Shown: positions 9,753 to 21,963 of the stretch, in pieces | Position numbering within the stretch: the stretch's first letter is position 1 | Layout of the letters: each line of letters opens with the position of its first letter | From: Mixta theicola | Lineage (GTDB): Bacteria > Pseudomonadota > Gammaproteobacteria > Enterobacterales > Enterobacteriaceae | Direction of reading: 5' to 3' | Assembly: GCF_002895925.1 (NCBI RefSeq) | Contig: NZ_NWUO01000005.1 | Location: 222,703-286,702, forward strand | Length of the DNA stretch: 64,000 nt | The notes under the pieces: model-generated | Told to the model about the DNA's origin: nothing | The model's input: the letters and a program-made list of their open reading frames with translations, nothing else | Databases searched by the model: none | Translations under genes and position numbers: made by a program

Positions 9753-11588
9753 TTACATCACCAGCAGCAGCGCCAGCACCACAACGGCACCCACGCTCAT
9801 GGAAGCCACATACCAGCGCAGATAGCCATTTTCGCTTACCGCCAGCCCTTTATTCGCCAGGCGTGAAACCAGAGCCGGCGTATTCAGCAGCGCATTCAGC
9901 GGATCGCGTGACAGCAGCCAGGCGATGCCCAAATAAGGCTTAACGAAAATTTTGTCATACAGCCAGTCGAAGCCCCAGGCGGCAAACCACCAGGTACCGA
10001 AGAAACGCCCCGGTGCGCTGCGCGCCACGCTGGTAACCAGCGAACGCTTGCCGAGCCAGAGCCAGGCGGCAATCAGGATGCCAACGATGGCAACCACGCC
10101 CGACGCAATTTCCAGCCCCATTTTGCCCGCTTCGCCATGTTCGCTTACCGGCAGTACGCCAGCCAGCGGCGGCGTGATCAGCGCGCCAATAAAGGTGGAA
10201 AGAACCAGCAGCACGATAAGCGGCAGATGATGCGTAATGCCTTTGCCCGCATGGGCATGAATTTTCTCTTCGCCGTGGAAGACGATAAAGATCATGCGGA
10301 AGGTATAAATCGAGGTCAGGAAAGCACCGACCAGCCCGGCAACCATTAGATTGACATGGCCGTTCGCCAGCGCGCCGAACAGGATTTCATCCTTACTGTA
10401 GAAGCCAGCGGTAACCAGCGGCAGCGCAGCCAGCGCCGCGCCGCCCACCAGGAAGCAGACATAAACCAGCGGGATGCTTTTACGCAGGCCGCCCATTTTG
10501 AAAATGTTCTGCTCGTGGTGGCAGGCCAGAATCACCGAACCTGAGGAAAGGAACAGCAGCGCTTTAAAGAAGGCGTGGGTCATCAGGTGGAAAATAGCGG
10601 CATCCCATGCCTGAACGCCCAGCGCCAGGAACATATAACCGATCTGACTCATGGTGGAATAGGCCAGCACGCGCTTAATATCGGTCTGCACCAGCGCCGC
10701 GAAGCCTGCCAGTACCAGCGTGACCGCGCCAATGATACCCACCAGATGCAGCACTTCCGGCGTCATCAGGAACAGGCCATGCGTACGGGCGATCAGATAC
10801 ACGCCAGCGGTCACCATAGTCGCCGCGTGGATCAGCGCCGAAACCGGCGTCGGACCCGCCATCGCGTCGGCAAGCCAGGTCTGCAGCGGCAGCTGCGCCG
10901 ATTTACCGACCGCGCCGCCCAGCAGCATTAGCGTCGCCCACTGCAGCATATGGTTATCCGCAGCAAAGTGCGCCGGCGCCAGCTCGACCATTTCGCGGAA
11001 GTTCAGCGTGCCCAGCTCGTTGTAGAGAATGAACAGCGCAAACGCGAGGAACACATCACCCACGCGGGTAATGATAAAGGCCTTCATCGCCGCCTTGCCG
11101 TTATCCGGATTGGTGTAATAGAAACCAATCAGCAGATAAGAGCAGAGGCCCACGCCTTCCCAGCCGAGATACATCAACATCAGGTTATCGGCCAGCACCA
11201 GAACCACCATGCTGGCGATAAACAGGTTGGTATAGGCGAAGAAGCGCGAGTAGCCCTCTTCTCCGCGCATATACCAGGAGGCGAACATATGAATGAAGAA
11301 GCCGACCCCGGTCACCACCGACAGCATGGTGAAAGAGAGGCCGTCCAGCGTCAGGGTTACGCCAATATTAAAGTTACCGACCTGCATCCAGGTCCACAGC
11401 GCCTGGGTAAACGGCGCGCGGTCATGATTAAAAAAGTCGAGGCCGACCCAAATAGTGACCAGCGCCGCCAGGCCAATCGACCCGACGCCCACGGTAGCAG
11501 ACAGATTTTCTGACCAGCGGCCGCGAGAAAACGCCAGCAGCAAAAAGCCGATCAGCGGAAGCAGTATGGTTAAGTAAAGAAGATTCAT
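9753..11588 (-). CDS. nuoL: NADH-quinone oxidoreductase subunit L
   Basis: Most distal membrane-arm subunit of complex I, carrying the long lateral helix; it pumps protons. 611 residues against 613 in E. coli. Motifs: [21 protein letters not shown] with the TM5 Glu, [42 protein letters not shown] with the TM7 Lys, [22 protein letters not shown], and [18 protein letters not shown]. Its start overlaps the nuoK stop by 4 nt (ATGA), indicating translational coupling. Confidence 0.97.
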   Translation of the reverse strand: MNLLYLTILLPLIGFLLLAFSRGRWSENLSATVGVGSIGLAALVTIWVGLDFFNHDRAPFTQALWTWMQVGNFNIGVTLTLDGLSFTMLSVVTGVGFFIHMFASWYMRGEEGYSRFFAYTNLFIASMVVLVLADNLMLMYLGWEGVGLCSYLLIGFYYTNPDNGKAAMKAFIITRVGDVFLAFALFILYNELGTLNFREMVELAPAHFAADNHMLQWATLMLLGGAVGKSAQLPLQTWLADAMAGPTPVSALIHAATMVTAGVYLIARTHGLFLMTPEVLHLVGIIGAVTLVLAGFAALVQTDIKRVLAYSTMSQIGYMFLALGVQAWDAAIFHLMTHAFFKALLFLSSGSVILACHHEQNIFKMGGLRKSIPLVYVCFLVGGAALAALPLVTAGFYSKDEILFGALANGHVNLMVAGLVGAFLTSIYTFRMIFIVFHGEEKIHAHAGKGITHHLPLIVLLVLSTFIGALITPPLAGVLPVSEHGEAGKMGLEIASGVVAIVGILIAAWLWLGKRSLVTSVARSAPGRFFGTWWFAAWGFDWLYDKIFVKPYLGIAWLLSRDPLNALLNTPALVSRLANKGLAVSENGYLRWYVASMSVGAVVVLALLLVM

Positions 11589-11887
11589 CCGCGCATCTCG
11601 CTCACTGTGTCAATGTTCAGGGTTTGACGACGGCGGTAGAGCTGCAGCAACAGCGCCAGGCCAATGCTGGCCTCCGCTGCGGCAAGGCTGATCGCCAGGA
11701 TATACATCACCTGACCATCCGCCTGCCCCCAGTAGCTTCCCGCCACCACTAACGCCAGAGCCGAGGCGTTAATCATGATTTCCAGACCGATTAACATAAA
11801 CAGCAGGTTACGACGCAGCACCAGCGACGTCAGTCCGAGGACAAACAGCACGGCTGCCAGAATCAGTCCATGTTGTAGAGGGATCAT
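11585..11887 (-). CDS. nuoK: NADH-quinone oxidoreductase subunit K
   Basis: Small three-helix subunit (MrpC-like) of complex I, exactly 100 residues as in E. coli. The two membrane glutamates needed for proton transfer are present: one in [19 protein letters not shown] and one in [20 protein letters not shown]. Start and stop overlap nuoJ and nuoL by 4 nt each. Confidence 0.97.
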   Translation of the reverse strand: MIPLQHGLILAAVLFVLGLTSLVLRRNLLFMLIGLEIMINASALALVVAGSYWGQADGQVMYILAISLAAAEASIGLALLLQLYRRRQTLNIDTVSEMRG

Positions 11888-12441
11888 GCGCGCTCCTCCT
11901 TCGTTTTCGCAGCCGCCGCATCGCTGACGCGGTTGCTAAGCACTTCGCCATGACGATCTTCGCGCCCGATATGGAACGCGACCACCAGCCCCGCCAGCAG
12001 CAGCATTGATGCCAGTTCAACCGCCAGCACATAAGGGCCAAACAGGCTGATACCCACCGCTTTCGCATCGATAACCTTGCCGTCAATACCCTGGTCGTTA
12101 GCGGTCATAATGGCGTACACCATAACGATCAGCAGCAGCAGCGAAACCAGGCCCGGACCAATCCACAGCGAAGGCTGTAGCCACTGGCGCTCCTGATCTT
12201 CAACCGACTTGCCAAGGTTAAGCATCATCACCACGAAGACGAACAGCACCATGATGGCGCCGGCGTAAACGATAATCTCCAGCGCGCCGGCGAAGTAGGC
12301 GCCAAGCGAAAAGAAGACGCCGGCAATCGCCAGTAGCGAAACGATCAGGTACAGCAACGCATGTACCGGGTTGGTGTGGGTAATCACGCGTAGCGTGGTT
12401 AGCACCGCCACCAGACCACAAAGATAAAACGCAAATTCCAT
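11884..12441 (-). CDS. nuoJ: NADH-quinone oxidoreductase subunit J
   Basis: Five-helix membrane subunit of complex I, 185 residues (E. coli 184). The conserved TM3 segment [23 protein letters not shown], which contains the pi-bulge region linked to coupling quinone reduction with proton movement, is intact. The C-terminal ~35 residues are polar ([15 protein letters not shown]). Its stop overlaps nuoK by 4 nt and it lies 10 bp after nuoI. Confidence 0.96.
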   Translation of the reverse strand: MEFAFYLCGLVAVLTTLRVITHTNPVHALLYLIVSLLAIAGVFFSLGAYFAGALEIIVYAGAIMVLFVFVVMMLNLGKSVEDQERQWLQPSLWIGPGLVSLLLLIVMVYAIMTANDQGIDGKVIDAKAVGISLFGPYVLAVELASMLLLAGLVVAFHIGREDRHGEVLSNRVSDAAAAKTKEERA

Positions 12442-12451
12442 GCCTGGCTCC

Positions 12452-12994
12452 TTAAGGTAACAAGCCTTTGACGTCGATGGGTTTGGCTTCGTTTTCCGCT
12501 TCGCCCTTGTCTTTCCCTTCGATCGCCATGCCTGCCATACGGTAGAAGTTGTATTCCGGGTATTTGCCCGGCCCTGAAATCAGCAGGTCTTCTTTCTCGT
12601 ACACCAGATCCTGACGTTTGAACTCGCCCAGCTCGAAATCCGGCGTTAGCTGGATTGCCGTAGTCGGGCAGGCCTCTTCACACATGCCGCAAAAAATGCA
12701 GCGTGAAAAGTTGATGCGGAAAAATTCCGGATACCAGCGGCCATCCACCGTTTCCGCCTTTTGCAGCGAAATACAGCTGACCGGACAGGCGACGGCGCAC
12801 AGGTTGCACGCCACGCAGCGCTCTGCGCCATCCGGATCGCGCGTCAGTACAATACGTCCACGATAGCGGGGCGGCAGATAGACCGGCTCCTCCGGATACA
12901 TCTGGGTTTCACGCTTCGCGAAGGCATGCAGGCTCATCATCCAGATACTGCGTACCTGGGTGCCGAAACCGACAATAATCTCTTTTAATGTCAT
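12452..12994 (-). CDS. nuoI: NADH-quinone oxidoreductase subunit I (two 4Fe-4S clusters)
   Basis: Connecting-fragment subunit carrying iron-sulfur clusters N6a and N6b, which pass electrons to NuoB. 180 residues as in E. coli. Both ferredoxin motifs are complete: [15 protein letters not shown] (residues ~60-74) and [15 protein letters not shown] (residues ~99-113). The protein starts [20 protein letters not shown], the amphipathic N-terminal helix that lies on the membrane. 14 bp separate it from nuoH. Confidence 0.97.
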   Translation of the reverse strand: MTLKEIIVGFGTQVRSIWMMSLHAFAKRETQMYPEEPVYLPPRYRGRIVLTRDPDGAERCVACNLCAVACPVSCISLQKAETVDGRWYPEFFRINFSRCIFCGMCEEACPTTAIQLTPDFELGEFKRQDLVYEKEDLLISGPGKYPEYNFYRMAGMAIEGKDKGEAENEAKPIDVKGLLP

Positions 12995-13007
12995 GGTTAC
13001 AACCCCT

Positions 13008-13985
13008 TTACTGCGCGTTGTACAGAATCACTGCGGCGGTAGCCAGCAGGTTCAACAGCGTCAACGGCAGACATACTTTCCAGCCGAAGGACATTACCTG
13101 GTCATAGCGCGGACGCGGCAGCGCAGCACGAATCAGAATAAACATCATCATGAAGAATGCCGTTTTAATGGCGAACCAGATAAAGGGCGGCAGCCACGGA
13201 CCGTGCCAGCCGCCGAAAAACAGCGTAACAATCAGCGCGGAAACCGTGGTAATCGCCACATATTCACCCACGAAGAACAGGCCGAACTTCATGCCGGAAT
13301 ATTCGATGTGGTAACCATCCGCCAGCTCCTGCTCCGCTTCCGGCTGGTCAAACGGGTGACGGTGACACACCGCCACGCCCGCAATACAGAAGGTCACGAA
13401 GCCAAAGAACTGCGGGATAATGTTCCACAGGTGCGCCTGGTTGTTGACGATGTCATTCATGTTGAACGAGCCGGCCTGCGCCACTACGCCCATCAGCGAC
13501 AGGCCGAGAAACACTTCGTAGCTCAGCGTCTGTGCAGAGGCACGCATCGCGCCCAGCAGGGAGTATTTGTTGTTACTCGCCCAGCCAGCGAACAGCACCG
13601 CGTACACCGCCAGCCCTGCCATCATCAGGAAGAACAGCAGCCCGATGTTGAGGTCGGTCACCATCCATGTCGGGCTGACCGGCACGATGGCGAACGCCAA
13701 CAGCAGTGAAACGAAGGCGATGACCGGGGCCAGCGTAAAGATAAAGCGATCGGTGAACGGCGGAACCCAGTCCTCTTTAAAGAACATTTTGATCATGTCC
13801 GCCACCAGCTGCAGCGAGCCGCCCCAGCCGACACGGTTAGGCCCATATCGGTTCTGGAACAGACCGAGCAGACGGCGCTCGCCGAAGCTCATAAAGGCAC
13901 CGCAGGAGACCACCACCAACAGAATGACGATCGCCTTAAGAATGCCCAGCAAAATATCGATAACGTCCGGTGTCAGCCAGCTCAT
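13008..13985 (-). CDS. nuoH: NADH-quinone oxidoreductase subunit H
   Basis: Membrane subunit at the foot of the quinone chamber of complex I; 325 residues and 8 helices, as in E. coli. Seen: [40 protein letters not shown], the quinone-site loop, and the Glu-rich loop [32 protein letters not shown], which contributes acidic residues to the E-channel. Its start overlaps the nuoG stop by 4 nt. Confidence 0.97.
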   Translation of the reverse strand: MSWLTPDVIDILLGILKAIVILLVVVSCGAFMSFGERRLLGLFQNRYGPNRVGWGGSLQLVADMIKMFFKEDWVPPFTDRFIFTLAPVIAFVSLLLAFAIVPVSPTWMVTDLNIGLLFFLMMAGLAVYAVLFAGWASNNKYSLLGAMRASAQTLSYEVFLGLSLMGVVAQAGSFNMNDIVNNQAHLWNIIPQFFGFVTFCIAGVAVCHRHPFDQPEAEQELADGYHIEYSGMKFGLFFVGEYVAITTVSALIVTLFFGGWHGPWLPPFIWFAIKTAFFMMMFILIRAALPRPRYDQVMSFGWKVCLPLTLLNLLATAAVILYNAQ

Positions 13986-16705
13986 TGTGCCGCCTCCCGC
14001 AGAGTGTCAATGTTGGCGCCCGACAGGAACGGCGGTACGCCCGGCATACCGAGCGGCAGCCCTACCTGCCCTGCCTGCAGCGCATCGGAGAAGCGAACAG
14101 GCAAACGCAGCGTTTCACCGCAGCAGCTGAACTCTACCGCCGCGCCGGCATTGACGCCGAGCGTGGCGGCATCGGCCGGGTTAATGACCAGGGCGGCCTG
14201 CGGCATACGCTGCTGGATAACCGGCGCGCGCTGTGTCATCTCTTCGCTGCCGAACAGATTGTAGTAAGGCGCAACGCGCCAGCCGCCGCGGCGGGCAAAG
14301 GCCGTTGGCACCTGGGTGAACCAGTCAAGCTGGCCCGCCGTCGCTTCGAACAACCGCACGCCCGGATCGCCGTTGCGCAGTTTGCCGCCCACCTCATCCT
14401 GGAACTTATTCCACGCCTGCGGCGAGTTCCAGCCTGGCGCCCAGGCGAAAGGGATCTCAGAGCGCGCCGCGCCGGGCTGGTTGTTCCCTTCCATTGAGAA
14501 GGTGAACATGGTGTCCATATCCTGCGGCTGACGCGGTTCATGCACACTGATATTGGCGCGCGCGGCGGTACGTCCGCTGGAACGATGCGGCGAACGCGAC
14601 AGTTTCTGACCGCTAATGCGGAATGACGCGTCCGGCGCAGCATCTTTAATGCCTTTCAGCTGCGGCAGCGCGGCAACCACGGCGTCAATAACGTGATCCA
14701 GCTGCGTCCAGTCGACGTGACGGCTTTCCAGCGCGCTGTGCAGCGAATGTAGCCAGCGCCAGCTTTCCAGCATCACGATCGTTGAGTCGTAATAAGCGGG
14801 ATCGTAAACCTGGAAGAAGCGCTGAGCGCGGCCCTCCTGGTTTATCAGCGTGCCGTCGCTCTCAGCAAAGCTGGCGCCTGACAGAATCAGACCCGCTTTT
14901 TCCATGGTTGCCGTACGCTGATGATCGACCACGATAATGTTGTCGGCGTTGCGCAGCGCGGCGTCCACCTTCGCTTTCGGCGCGTGACGATAGAGATCGT
15001 TTTCCAGAATCACCACTGCGTCGGCGCCGCCGTTTTCCAGCTGTTCCAGCGCATCGTCCAGCGTATTGCCGCCGATCATGCCAAGGCCAACGCTATTGGC
15101 CGCGGAGGCCAGCAGCGTAATGCCGACGTCGGCGCCGCGTCCTTTCAGCGCTTTGGCTACGTTAGCCGCCGCTTCGATCATCGCCTCGCTACCGGAATGC
15201 GTGCCGGAAATAATCAGCGGCTTCTTCGCACCGGCCAGCGCCTGGACAATAACGTCAAGTTTGCCGTTCAGGCTGCTGTCAAAATCGCTGACCGTCGGCG
15301 CGCCAGCGTCCAGCGCATGGGCGATAGCGAAGCCGAGACGCGCCTGATCTTCTACCGGCGCGCGATAGCTCCAGGCAGCAATATCATCAAGACGGGTTTC
15401 ATCCACGTTGGTAACAAACAGCGGATGCTTCGCGTGCTGACCAATGTTCATGATCGCCGCGATTTGCCAGTCGGCCACTTTCTGTGCCGCCGCCATTTCA
15501 CGCGCTTTGCCTTTTACCGCCTGACGCACGGAGAGCGCCACGCGCGCGCCGGTTTGGGTCAGATCTTCGCCCAGCACCAGCACCGCATCGTAGCTTTCAA
15601 TTTCACGCAGCGCCGGCGTATGGATGCCGCCTTCGCGCAGCACTTTCAGCATTAGCTCCAGACGCGCCTGTTCGCCAGCCGGCATGCCGGTCGAGAAGTT
15701 AGCCGCGCCCACCAGTTCACGCAGCGCAAAGTTGCTTTCTACGCTGGCGCGCGGTGAGCCGATACCGATCACTTTTTTCGCCTGGCGCAGAATATCCGCC
15801 GCGCCCTGCATCGCCTGCTCGGCGTTTAACGCCACCCAATTATCGCCGCGACGCTGCATCGGCTGACGCGGACGATCTTTGCGGTTAACGTAGCCATAGC
15901 CAAAGCGGCCGCGGTCGCAGAGGAAATAGTGGTTAACGCTGCCGTTATAGCGGTTTTCGATACGGCGCAGTTCGCCATAGCGTTCGCCTGGGCTGGTGTT
16001 ACAGCCGACGCTGCACTGCTGGCAGATGCTGGGCGCAAACTGCATATCCCATTTACGGTTATAGCGTTCGGAGTGGGTTTTATCGGTGAAAACGCCGGTC
16101 GGGCAGATTTCTACCAGGTTACCGGAGAACTCGCTTTCCAGCGTGCCATCTTCCGGGCGACCAAAATAGACGTTGTCATGCGCGCCATATACGCCCAGAT
16201 CTTTGCCGTCCGCATAATCTTTGTAGTAACGCACGCAGCGGTAGCAGGCGATACAGCGGTTCATCTCATGGGAGATAAACGGCCCAAGATCCTGATTGCG
16301 GTGGGTACGCTTGGTGAAGCGATAGCGACGGAAGCTGTGGCCGGTCATCACCGTCATATCCTGCAGGTGACAGTTGCCGCCCTCTTCACATACCGGACAA
16401 TCGTGCGGGTGGTTGGTCATCAGCCACTCGACCACGCTTTCACGGAACTCTTTCGCTTCGCCATCGTCGATAGAAATAAAGGTGCCGTCGGCAGCAGGCG
16501 TCATGCAGGACATGACGAGGCGACCGCGGGTATCCTCAGCGTTTTGGTATTGCTTTACCGCGCACTGGCGGCAGGCTCCCACGCTTCCCAGCGCCGGATG
16601 CCAGCAAAAATAAGGAATATCCAGGCCGAGGGAGAGACACGCCTGTAGCAGGTTGTCCGCCCCATCTACCTCATATTCTTTACCGTCTACATGAATTGTA
16701 GCCAT
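13982..16705 (-). CDS. nuoG: NADH-quinone oxidoreductase subunit G
   Basis: Largest peripheral-arm subunit, carrying clusters N1b, N4, N5 and the extra N7. 907 residues from the ATG at 16705 ([13 protein letters not shown]), matching E. coli NuoG; the frame is open to 16750 but that extension is not conserved. Seen in order: 2Fe-2S Cys34/45/48/67, the [12 protein letters not shown] motif (H+3C), [14 protein letters not shown], and CQQCSVGCN plus a later Cys (FLCDRG) for N7. A molybdopterin-oxidoreductase-like domain without cofactor makes up the rest. The nuoF-nuoG gap upstream carries ERIC repeats. Confidence 0.97.
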   Translation of the reverse strand: MATIHVDGKEYEVDGADNLLQACLSLGLDIPYFCWHPALGSVGACRQCAVKQYQNAEDTRGRLVMSCMTPAADGTFISIDDGEAKEFRESVVEWLMTNHPHDCPVCEEGGNCHLQDMTVMTGHSFRRYRFTKRTHRNQDLGPFISHEMNRCIACYRCVRYYKDYADGKDLGVYGAHDNVYFGRPEDGTLESEFSGNLVEICPTGVFTDKTHSERYNRKWDMQFAPSICQQCSVGCNTSPGERYGELRRIENRYNGSVNHYFLCDRGRFGYGYVNRKDRPRQPMQRRGDNWVALNAEQAMQGAADILRQAKKVIGIGSPRASVESNFALRELVGAANFSTGMPAGEQARLELMLKVLREGGIHTPALREIESYDAVLVLGEDLTQTGARVALSVRQAVKGKAREMAAAQKVADWQIAAIMNIGQHAKHPLFVTNVDETRLDDIAAWSYRAPVEDQARLGFAIAHALDAGAPTVSDFDSSLNGKLDVIVQALAGAKKPLIISGTHSGSEAMIEAAANVAKALKGRGADVGITLLASAANSVGLGMIGGNTLDDALEQLENGGADAVVILENDLYRHAPKAKVDAALRNADNIIVVDHQRTATMEKAGLILSGASFAESDGTLINQEGRAQRFFQVYDPAYYDSTIVMLESWRWLHSLHSALESRHVDWTQLDHVIDAVVAALPQLKGIKDAAPDASFRISGQKLSRSPHRSSGRTAARANISVHEPRQPQDMDTMFTFSMEGNNQPGAARSEIPFAWAPGWNSPQAWNKFQDEVGGKLRNGDPGVRLFEATAGQLDWFTQVPTAFARRGGWRVAPYYNLFGSEEMTQRAPVIQQRMPQAALVINPADAATLGVNAGAAVEFSCCGETLRLPVRFSDALQAGQVGLPLGMPGVPPFLSGANIDTLREAAQ

Positions 16706-16760
16706 AGTGAACATGCTTCCGTAAGGCTCGGATGTCCGAGCGTTAAACACAATTCTTTTT

Positions 16761-16882
16761 TACCCTTCGCCTTTCAGGCCGCAGCGGTGTTGGCTGCCTT
16801 CACTCACCGCGCTCACTTACCGATGTAAGCTCGCGGGATTCATTCAGTTGCCGCCTTGCTGCAACCTGAAATGCTTTGGGTA
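16761..16882. repeat. Complete ERIC (IRU) element between nuoF and nuoG
   Basis: About 122 bp bounded by inverted ends: TACCCTTCGCCTTTCAGG at one side and the complement of CCTGAAATGCTTTGGGTA at the other. The core contains ATGTAAGCTCGCGGGATTCA preceded by CGCTCACTTACC, the two conserved halves used to recognise ERIC sequences. It lies in the nuo transcript, so the RNA can fold into a long hairpin. Confidence 0.88.
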
Positions 16883-16884
16883 AA

Positions 16885-16970
16885 CGCCCCTTCGCCCTCA
16901 GGCCGCAGCGGTGTTGGCTGCCTTCACTCACCGCGCTCACTTACCGATGTAAGCTCGCGGGATTCATTTT
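16885..16970. repeat. Partial second ERIC copy
   Basis: The 70 bases at 16899-16968 are identical to 16775-16844 of the complete copy, 124 bp away. The left end is present in slightly altered form (CCCCTTCGCCCTCAGG) while the right third, including the right inverted end, is missing. A tandem ERIC with a truncated second unit is the simplest reading. The remaining bases to 17056 hold no gene. Confidence 0.85.
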
Positions 16971-17056
16971 TTACCGCGCTTCTTTAAACAGAAGCGCTCC
17001 GCTGCGCCAGGCGCCAGGGTAAAGCAGCGCTAACCGTTTTCCGTTGCTGCTCTGTT

Positions 17057-18403
17057 TTACCAGCGCGCTTTCAGCAGGTTCGGCTGAATGCCGTTAATGG
17101 CACGCGTGTTACCAAACACCTGCGGCGCAATACCGGCTTCAAACTCTTCACGGAAATATTTGATCGCGCTTTGTAATGGCTCGACGGCACCTGGCGCATG
17201 GGCGCAAAAGGTTTTACCGGGGCCAAGCTGACGACAAAGCTGCTGCAGCGTTTCGATGTCTCCCGGCTGCCCTTTGCCCTGCTCCAGGGCGCGCAGGATT
17301 TTTACGCTCCACGGCAGGCCGTCGCGACATGGCGTACACCAACCGCAGGATTCACGGGCAAAAAACTCTTCCAGGTTGCGCACCAGCGAAACCATATTGA
17401 TTTCGTGATCCACGGCCATCGCCAACGCGGTGCCCAGACGGCTGCCCGCTTTACCGATGCTGGCAAATTCCATCGGCAGATCAAGATGCTGCTCGGTCAG
17501 GAAATCGGTTCCTGCGCCGCCCGGCTGCCAGGCTTTAAACTTCAGCCCGTCGCGCATGCCGCCCGCATAATCTTCCAGAATTTCACGGGCCGTAATGCCG
17601 AACGGCAGCTCCCAGACGCCCGGGTTTTTTACCCGGCCGGAGAAGCCCATCATCTTGGTGCCGGCATCGTCGCTTTTCGACAGCCCCTTGTACCATTCCA
17701 CGCCGTTAGCCAGGATAGCTGGCACGTTAGATAACGTTTCTACGTTATTAACGCAGGTCGGCTTGCCCCAGGCGCCGGCAGAGGCCGGGAATGGCGGCTT
17801 GGAACGCGGGTTCGCGCGGCGTCCTTCCAGCGAGTTAATCAGCGCCGTCTCTTCGCCGCAGATATAGCGGCCCGCGCCGGTATGCACGATCAGTTCGAAA
17901 TCAAAGCCGGTGCCGAGAATATTTTTACCGAGGAAGCCCGCTTCGGTGGCCTCGGCGATAGCGCGACGCAAATGCACCGCCGCCTCAATATATTCGCCGC
18001 GCAGGAAGATATAGCCACGGTAGGCCTTCAGCGCAAAGGCGCTGATCAGCATCCCTTCCACCAGCTGGTGCGGCATCTGCTCCATTAGCAGGCGGTCTTT
18101 ATAGGTGCCCGGCTCCATCTCATCGGCGTTACACAGCAGGTAACGGATGTTCATCGACTCGTCTTTCGGCATCAGGCTCCACTTCAGACCGGTGGAGAAG
18201 CCTGCGCCGCCGCGCCCTTTCAGGCCGGAATCTTTCACCAGCGCGACGATTTCGTCAGGCGCCAGGCCGGACAGCGCTTTTTCCGCGCCGGCATAGCCGT
18301 TTTTGCTGCGGTATTCGTCAAACCACACCGGCTGCTTGTCGTCACGCATACGCCAGGTCAGCGGATGCGTTTCCGCAGTACGAATGATCTCTTTCATTGT
18401 CAT
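17057..18403 (-). CDS. nuoF: NADH-quinone oxidoreductase subunit F
   Basis: NADH-binding subunit with FMN and cluster N3. 448 residues if started at ATG 18403, which overlaps the nuoE stop as ATGA with GGAG 8 nt upstream; an alternative ATG at 18397 gives the 446-residue form closer to E. coli (445). Seen: [17 protein letters not shown] (FMN loop), [21 protein letters not shown], and [13 protein letters not shown] with the fourth Cys in KTFCAHAPG for the 4Fe-4S cluster. The ERIC pair lies directly downstream. Confidence 0.97.
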   Translation of the reverse strand: MTMKEIIRTAETHPLTWRMRDDKQPVWFDEYRSKNGYAGAEKALSGLAPDEIVALVKDSGLKGRGGAGFSTGLKWSLMPKDESMNIRYLLCNADEMEPGTYKDRLLMEQMPHQLVEGMLISAFALKAYRGYIFLRGEYIEAAVHLRRAIAEATEAGFLGKNILGTGFDFELIVHTGAGRYICGEETALINSLEGRRANPRSKPPFPASAGAWGKPTCVNNVETLSNVPAILANGVEWYKGLSKSDDAGTKMMGFSGRVKNPGVWELPFGITAREILEDYAGGMRDGLKFKAWQPGGAGTDFLTEQHLDLPMEFASIGKAGSRLGTALAMAVDHEINMVSLVRNLEEFFARESCGWCTPCRDGLPWSVKILRALEQGKGQPGDIETLQQLCRQLGPGKTFCAHAPGAVEPLQSAIKYFREEFEAGIAPQVFGNTRAINGIQPNLLKARW

Positions 18404-18915
18404 TGATACTGCTCCAGTAACGATGAAATACTTTCCGGCGTCAGGTGAACGTGCGTATCTTCATCCACCATCATCGTCGGGCCTTTATCACAGTTACCGA
18501 GACAGCAGGTCGGCAGCAGCGTGAAGCGGCCATCCGTCGTGGTCTGGCCAGGTTTGATATTCAGCGACTGCTCCAGCGCAGCCTGAATGCCCTGATAACC
18601 GGTGATGTGGCAAACCACGCTGTCGCAATAGCGGATCACGTGGCGGCCAACCGGCTGACGGAAAATTTGGCTGTAAAAGGTAGCCACCCCTTCAACATCG
18701 CTGGCAGGAATGCCTAACACCTCGGCAATGGCATTAATGGCACCATCCGGCACCCAGCCGCGCTGTTTCTGCACGATTTTCAGCGCTTCGATAGAGGCTG
18801 CGCGTGCATCTTCATAATGGTGTTTTTCATGCTCAATCGCGTCGCGTTCTGCCGCACTCAGCTCAAAGACCTCGGTCGGGTCGATCGTTTCGATGGCAAT
18901 TTTTTGATCGTGCAT
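18400..18915 (-). CDS. nuoE: NADH-quinone oxidoreductase subunit E
   Basis: Thioredoxin-fold subunit holding 2Fe-2S cluster N1a in the NADH dehydrogenase module. 171 residues (E. coli 166). The ligand motif is complete: CDSVVC followed by CCLGNC about 37 residues later. The [43 protein letters not shown]-terminus is typical. It begins 2 bp after nuoCD stops. Confidence 0.96.
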   Translation of the reverse strand: MHDQKIAIETIDPTEVFELSAAERDAIEHEKHHYEDARAASIEALKIVQKQRGWVPDGAINAIAEVLGIPASDVEGVATFYSQIFRQPVGRHVIRYCDSVVCHITGYQGIQAALEQSLNIKPGQTTTDGRFTLLPTCCLGNCDKGPTMMVDEDTHVHLTPESISSLLEQYQ

Positions 18916-18917
18916 AA

Positions 18918-20717
18918 TTAGCGGTCCACGTCTGACATAACAAAATCGATACTACCCAGGTAAACGATCAGGTCGGATACCAGGCTGCCGCGGATCACCG
19001 ATGGGATCTGCTGCAGGTGCGGGAAGCTTGGCGTACGAATACGCGTGCGATAGCTTACGGTGCTGCCGTCGCTGGTCAGGTAGTAGCTGTTGATCCCCTT
19101 GGTCGCTTCGATCATCTGGAAAGATTCGTTAGCGGGCATCACCGGTCCCCAGGAAACCTGCAGGAAGTGGGTGATCAGGGTTTCAATATGCTGCAGCGTG
19201 CGCTCTTTCGGCGGCGGCGTGGTCAGCGGATGATCGGCTTTAAACGGCCCGGCCGGCATGTTGTTCAGGCACTGCTCCAGAATGCGCAGGCTCTGACGCA
19301 TCTCTTCCATTTTTAGCATCACGCGGGAGTAAGCGTCGCTAACGCCGTCGCCCACCGGGATCTCAAAGTCGAAGTTTTCATAGCCGGAATAGGGACGCCA
19401 TTTGCGCACGTCAAAGTCGATGCCGGTGGCACGCAGGCCAGCGCCGGTAGTGCCCCAGGCCAGCGCCTCATCTTTTCCGTAGCACGCAATGCCTTTAGCA
19501 CGTCCTACCAGCACGCTGTTTTTCAGCGCCACGGTTTCATATTCCTTCAGGCGCTTCGGCATCCAGTCGAGGAATTCACGCAGCAGGCGTTCCCAGCCTT
19601 TCGGCAGATCGTGTGCGACGCCGCCGATACGGAACCAGGCGGGATGCATACGGAAGCCGGTAATCGCTTCCACGACGTCATAAATTTTCTGACGGTCGGT
19701 GAAAGCAAAGAACACCGGCGACATGGCGCCAACGTCCTGAATAAAGGTGGAGATATAAAGCAGATGGCTGTTAATGCGGAACAGCTCGGAGAGCATCACG
19801 CGAATAACGTTAACGCGATCCGGCACTACGATGCCCGCCAGCTTTTCAACCGCCAGCACGTAAGGCATTTCATTAACGCAGCCGCCCAGATATTCCACGC
19901 GGTCGGTGTAAGGAATGTAGCTGTGCCAGGACTGGCGCTCGCCCATTTTTTCCGCACCGCGGTGGTGATAGCCAATATCAGGCACGCAGTCGACGATTTC
20001 TTCACCGTCCAGCTGCAAAATAATACGGAATGCCCCGTGCGCCGACGGGTGGTTTGGACCGAGGTTGAGGAACATAAAGTCCTCGTTTTCGGTGCCGCGC
20101 TTCATTCCCCACTCTTCCGGTTTGAAACGCAGCGCTTCCATCTCCAAATCCTCTTTCTGCCGGGTCAGCTCGTAAGGATTGAATTCAGTGGCGCGCGCCG
20201 GATAGTCTTTGCGCAGCGGATGGCCTTCCCAGGTGAGCGGCATCATGATGCGCGTCAGGTGCGGATGCCCATCAAAGGTGACGCCAAACATTTCCCAGGT
20301 TTCACGCTCATACCAGTTGGCATTCGGGAAAATTTTGGTCAGGGTCGGCAGATGCATGTCGTTTTCAGACAAAGCCACCTTGAGCATAATGTCGCGATTG
20401 CGCTCAATAGAAAGCAGATGGTAGAAAACGGAAAAATCCGCAGCGGGCAGCCCGTTACGGTGGGTACGCAGGCGTTCATCCGTGCCGTGCAGGTCATACA
20501 GCATCACATAAGGTTTTGGCAGCTTGCGCAGGAACTCCGCGATCTCCAGCAGCTGTTCACGCTTAACCCAAACGACCGGGATGCCGGTACGCGTCGGCTG
20601 GACGGTAAAGGCATCCGGTCCAAAACGGTTACGCAACTCGCCGATCACCGGATCGTCCAGGTGATCCTGGGTTTGCCATGCAGGCTGAGCGAGATCTTGC
20701 GTGGTCAAATCTGTCAT
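18918..20717 (-). CDS. nuoC: NADH-quinone oxidoreductase fused subunit C/D
   Basis: Fused NuoC (roughly residues 1-190, 30-kDa subunit-like) and NuoD (roughly 210-599, 49-kDa subunit-like), the arrangement found in gamma-proteobacteria. Seen in [25 protein letters not shown]. Seen in [26 protein letters not shown] with the quinone-site His, [33 protein letters not shown], and the C-terminal [14 protein letters not shown]. Length 599 (E. coli 596). Also called nuoCD. Confidence 0.97.
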   Translation of the reverse strand: MTDLTTQDLAQPAWQTQDHLDDPVIGELRNRFGPDAFTVQPTRTGIPVVWVKREQLLEIAEFLRKLPKPYVMLYDLHGTDERLRTHRNGLPAADFSVFYHLLSIERNRDIMLKVALSENDMHLPTLTKIFPNANWYERETWEMFGVTFDGHPHLTRIMMPLTWEGHPLRKDYPARATEFNPYELTRQKEDLEMEALRFKPEEWGMKRGTENEDFMFLNLGPNHPSAHGAFRIILQLDGEEIVDCVPDIGYHHRGAEKMGERQSWHSYIPYTDRVEYLGGCVNEMPYVLAVEKLAGIVVPDRVNVIRVMLSELFRINSHLLYISTFIQDVGAMSPVFFAFTDRQKIYDVVEAITGFRMHPAWFRIGGVAHDLPKGWERLLREFLDWMPKRLKEYETVALKNSVLVGRAKGIACYGKDEALAWGTTGAGLRATGIDFDVRKWRPYSGYENFDFEIPVGDGVSDAYSRVMLKMEEMRQSLRILEQCLNNMPAGPFKADHPLTTPPPKERTLQHIETLITHFLQVSWGPVMPANESFQMIEATKGINSYYLTSDGSTVSYRTRIRTPSFPHLQQIPSVIRGSLVSDLIVYLGSIDFVMSDVDR

Positions 20718-20835
20718 ACGTTACTCACCATTGGCCTGAAAACAGGCACGAAGTCGTTGGTGTCAGGATGAGGTGCGCGCGTTGGTTGGTCGTATTATTG
20801 CGCTGCGTATCAGGCCCCATCCATAAACTGTTGAT

Positions 20836-21510
20836 TTAAATTTCGTCCGGGGTACGCAGGTTGGTTACCGCAATGCGATCGCCGCGCTTCCTTTCGCGCT
20901 CGGACTGCATATTGGCGCGATAAACGCCCTGATCGCCAACGACCCAGGAGAGCGGACGACGTTCTTTACCAATGGATTCCTGCAACAGTAACAGCGCCTG
21001 CATGTAGGCTTCCGGGCGCGGCGGGCAGCCAGGAATATACACATCCACCGGCAGGAATTTATCAACGCCCTGCACTACTGAGTAGATGTCATACATACCG
21101 CCTGAGTTGGCACAGGCGCCCATTGAGATCACCCATTTAGGCTCCAGCATCTGATCATACAAACGCTGAATAACCGGGGCCATTTTGGTGAATGGCGTAC
21201 CGGCAACCACCATAAAGTCAGCCTGACGCGGCGAAGCACGAATAACTTCCGAACCAAAGCGGGCTACGTCATGCACCGAGGTAAAAGAGGTAGTCATTTC
21301 GACATAGCAACAGGAAAGGCCAAAGTTAAACGGCCACAGAGAGTTCTTACGCCCCCAGTTCACCATGTCATGCAGTGCGTTCTCCAGCTTGCCCATGTAA
21401 ACGCTGCGGTGGACATGCTGCTCCAGTGGGTCGGAAACGATCTCCTGTTTCTGCAGGGGATAACGGTCATTCTCACCGTTGGGGTCTATGCGGGTGAGCG
21501 TATAGTCCAT
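20836..21510 (-). CDS. nuoB: NADH-quinone oxidoreductase subunit B
   Basis: Carries cluster N2, the final electron donor to quinone. 224 residues (E. coli 220). Ligand cysteines are all visible: [10 protein letters not shown] (adjacent Cys pair), [16 protein letters not shown], and [17 protein letters not shown] 118-bp spacer follows it before nuoCD, as is usual. nuoA lies 15 bp upstream. Confidence 0.97.
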   Translation of the reverse strand: MDYTLTRIDPNGENDRYPLQKQEIVSDPLEQHVHRSVYMGKLENALHDMVNWGRKNSLWPFNFGLSCCYVEMTTSFTSVHDVARFGSEVIRASPRQADFMVVAGTPFTKMAPVIQRLYDQMLEPKWVISMGACANSGGMYDIYSVVQGVDKFLPVDVYIPGCPPRPEAYMQALLLLQESIGKERRPLSWVVGDQGVYRANMQSERERKRGDRIAVTNLRTPDEI

Positions 21511-21525
21511 CTTAATGCCTCGCTG

Positions 21526-21963
21526 TTACTGCTTTTGAGGGTTGGTGTTAGTGACTTTACTGGTATCAACGTCTACGCGACGACGCGCAGGCGCCCAATC
21601 CAGCGCACCAATACGCACCAGATAAACCAGACCAGCCAACAGCACCAAAATGAAAATTGTGGCTTCCACAAAGCCGACCCAACCGCTTTCACGAATGGAA
21701 GTCGACCATGCATATAAAAAGAGGGCTTCTACGTCGAAGATAACGAAGAACATAGCCACCAGGTAGAACTTGGCAGAAAGGCGCAGATGCGTACTGCCAA
21801 CCGGAGCGATCCCTGATTCAAACGGGGTGTTTTTATGACGGGCGCGGGCGCGACCGCCTAACAGCCAGCCGCCGGCCAGCATAAAGACGCATAGCCCAAA
21901 AGCGACAACGATAAAAACAGCGAATGCCCAGTGATGAGCGATAACTTCTGTGGTTGTTGACAT
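21526..21963 (-). CDS. nuoA: NADH-quinone oxidoreductase subunit A
   Basis: First gene of the nuo operon; a three-helix membrane subunit of complex I, 145 residues (E. coli 147). Seen: [41 protein letters not shown], whose acidic residues FDVE are conserved in the family. The transcript starts in the ~560 bp AT-rich region upstream that separates it from lrhA. Confidence 0.96.
   Translation of the reverse strand: MSTTTEVIAHHWAFAVFIVVAFGLCVFMLAGGWLLGGRARARHKNTPFESGIAPVGSTHLRLSAKFYLVAMFFVIFDVEALFLYAWSTSIRESGWVGFVEATIFILVLLAGLVYLVRIGALDWAPARRRVDVDTSKVTNTNPQKQ

Noticed and set aside
19611..20771. 386-codon frame antisense to nuoCD
   Set aside because: Shadow of the conserved nuoCD reading frame on the opposite strand.
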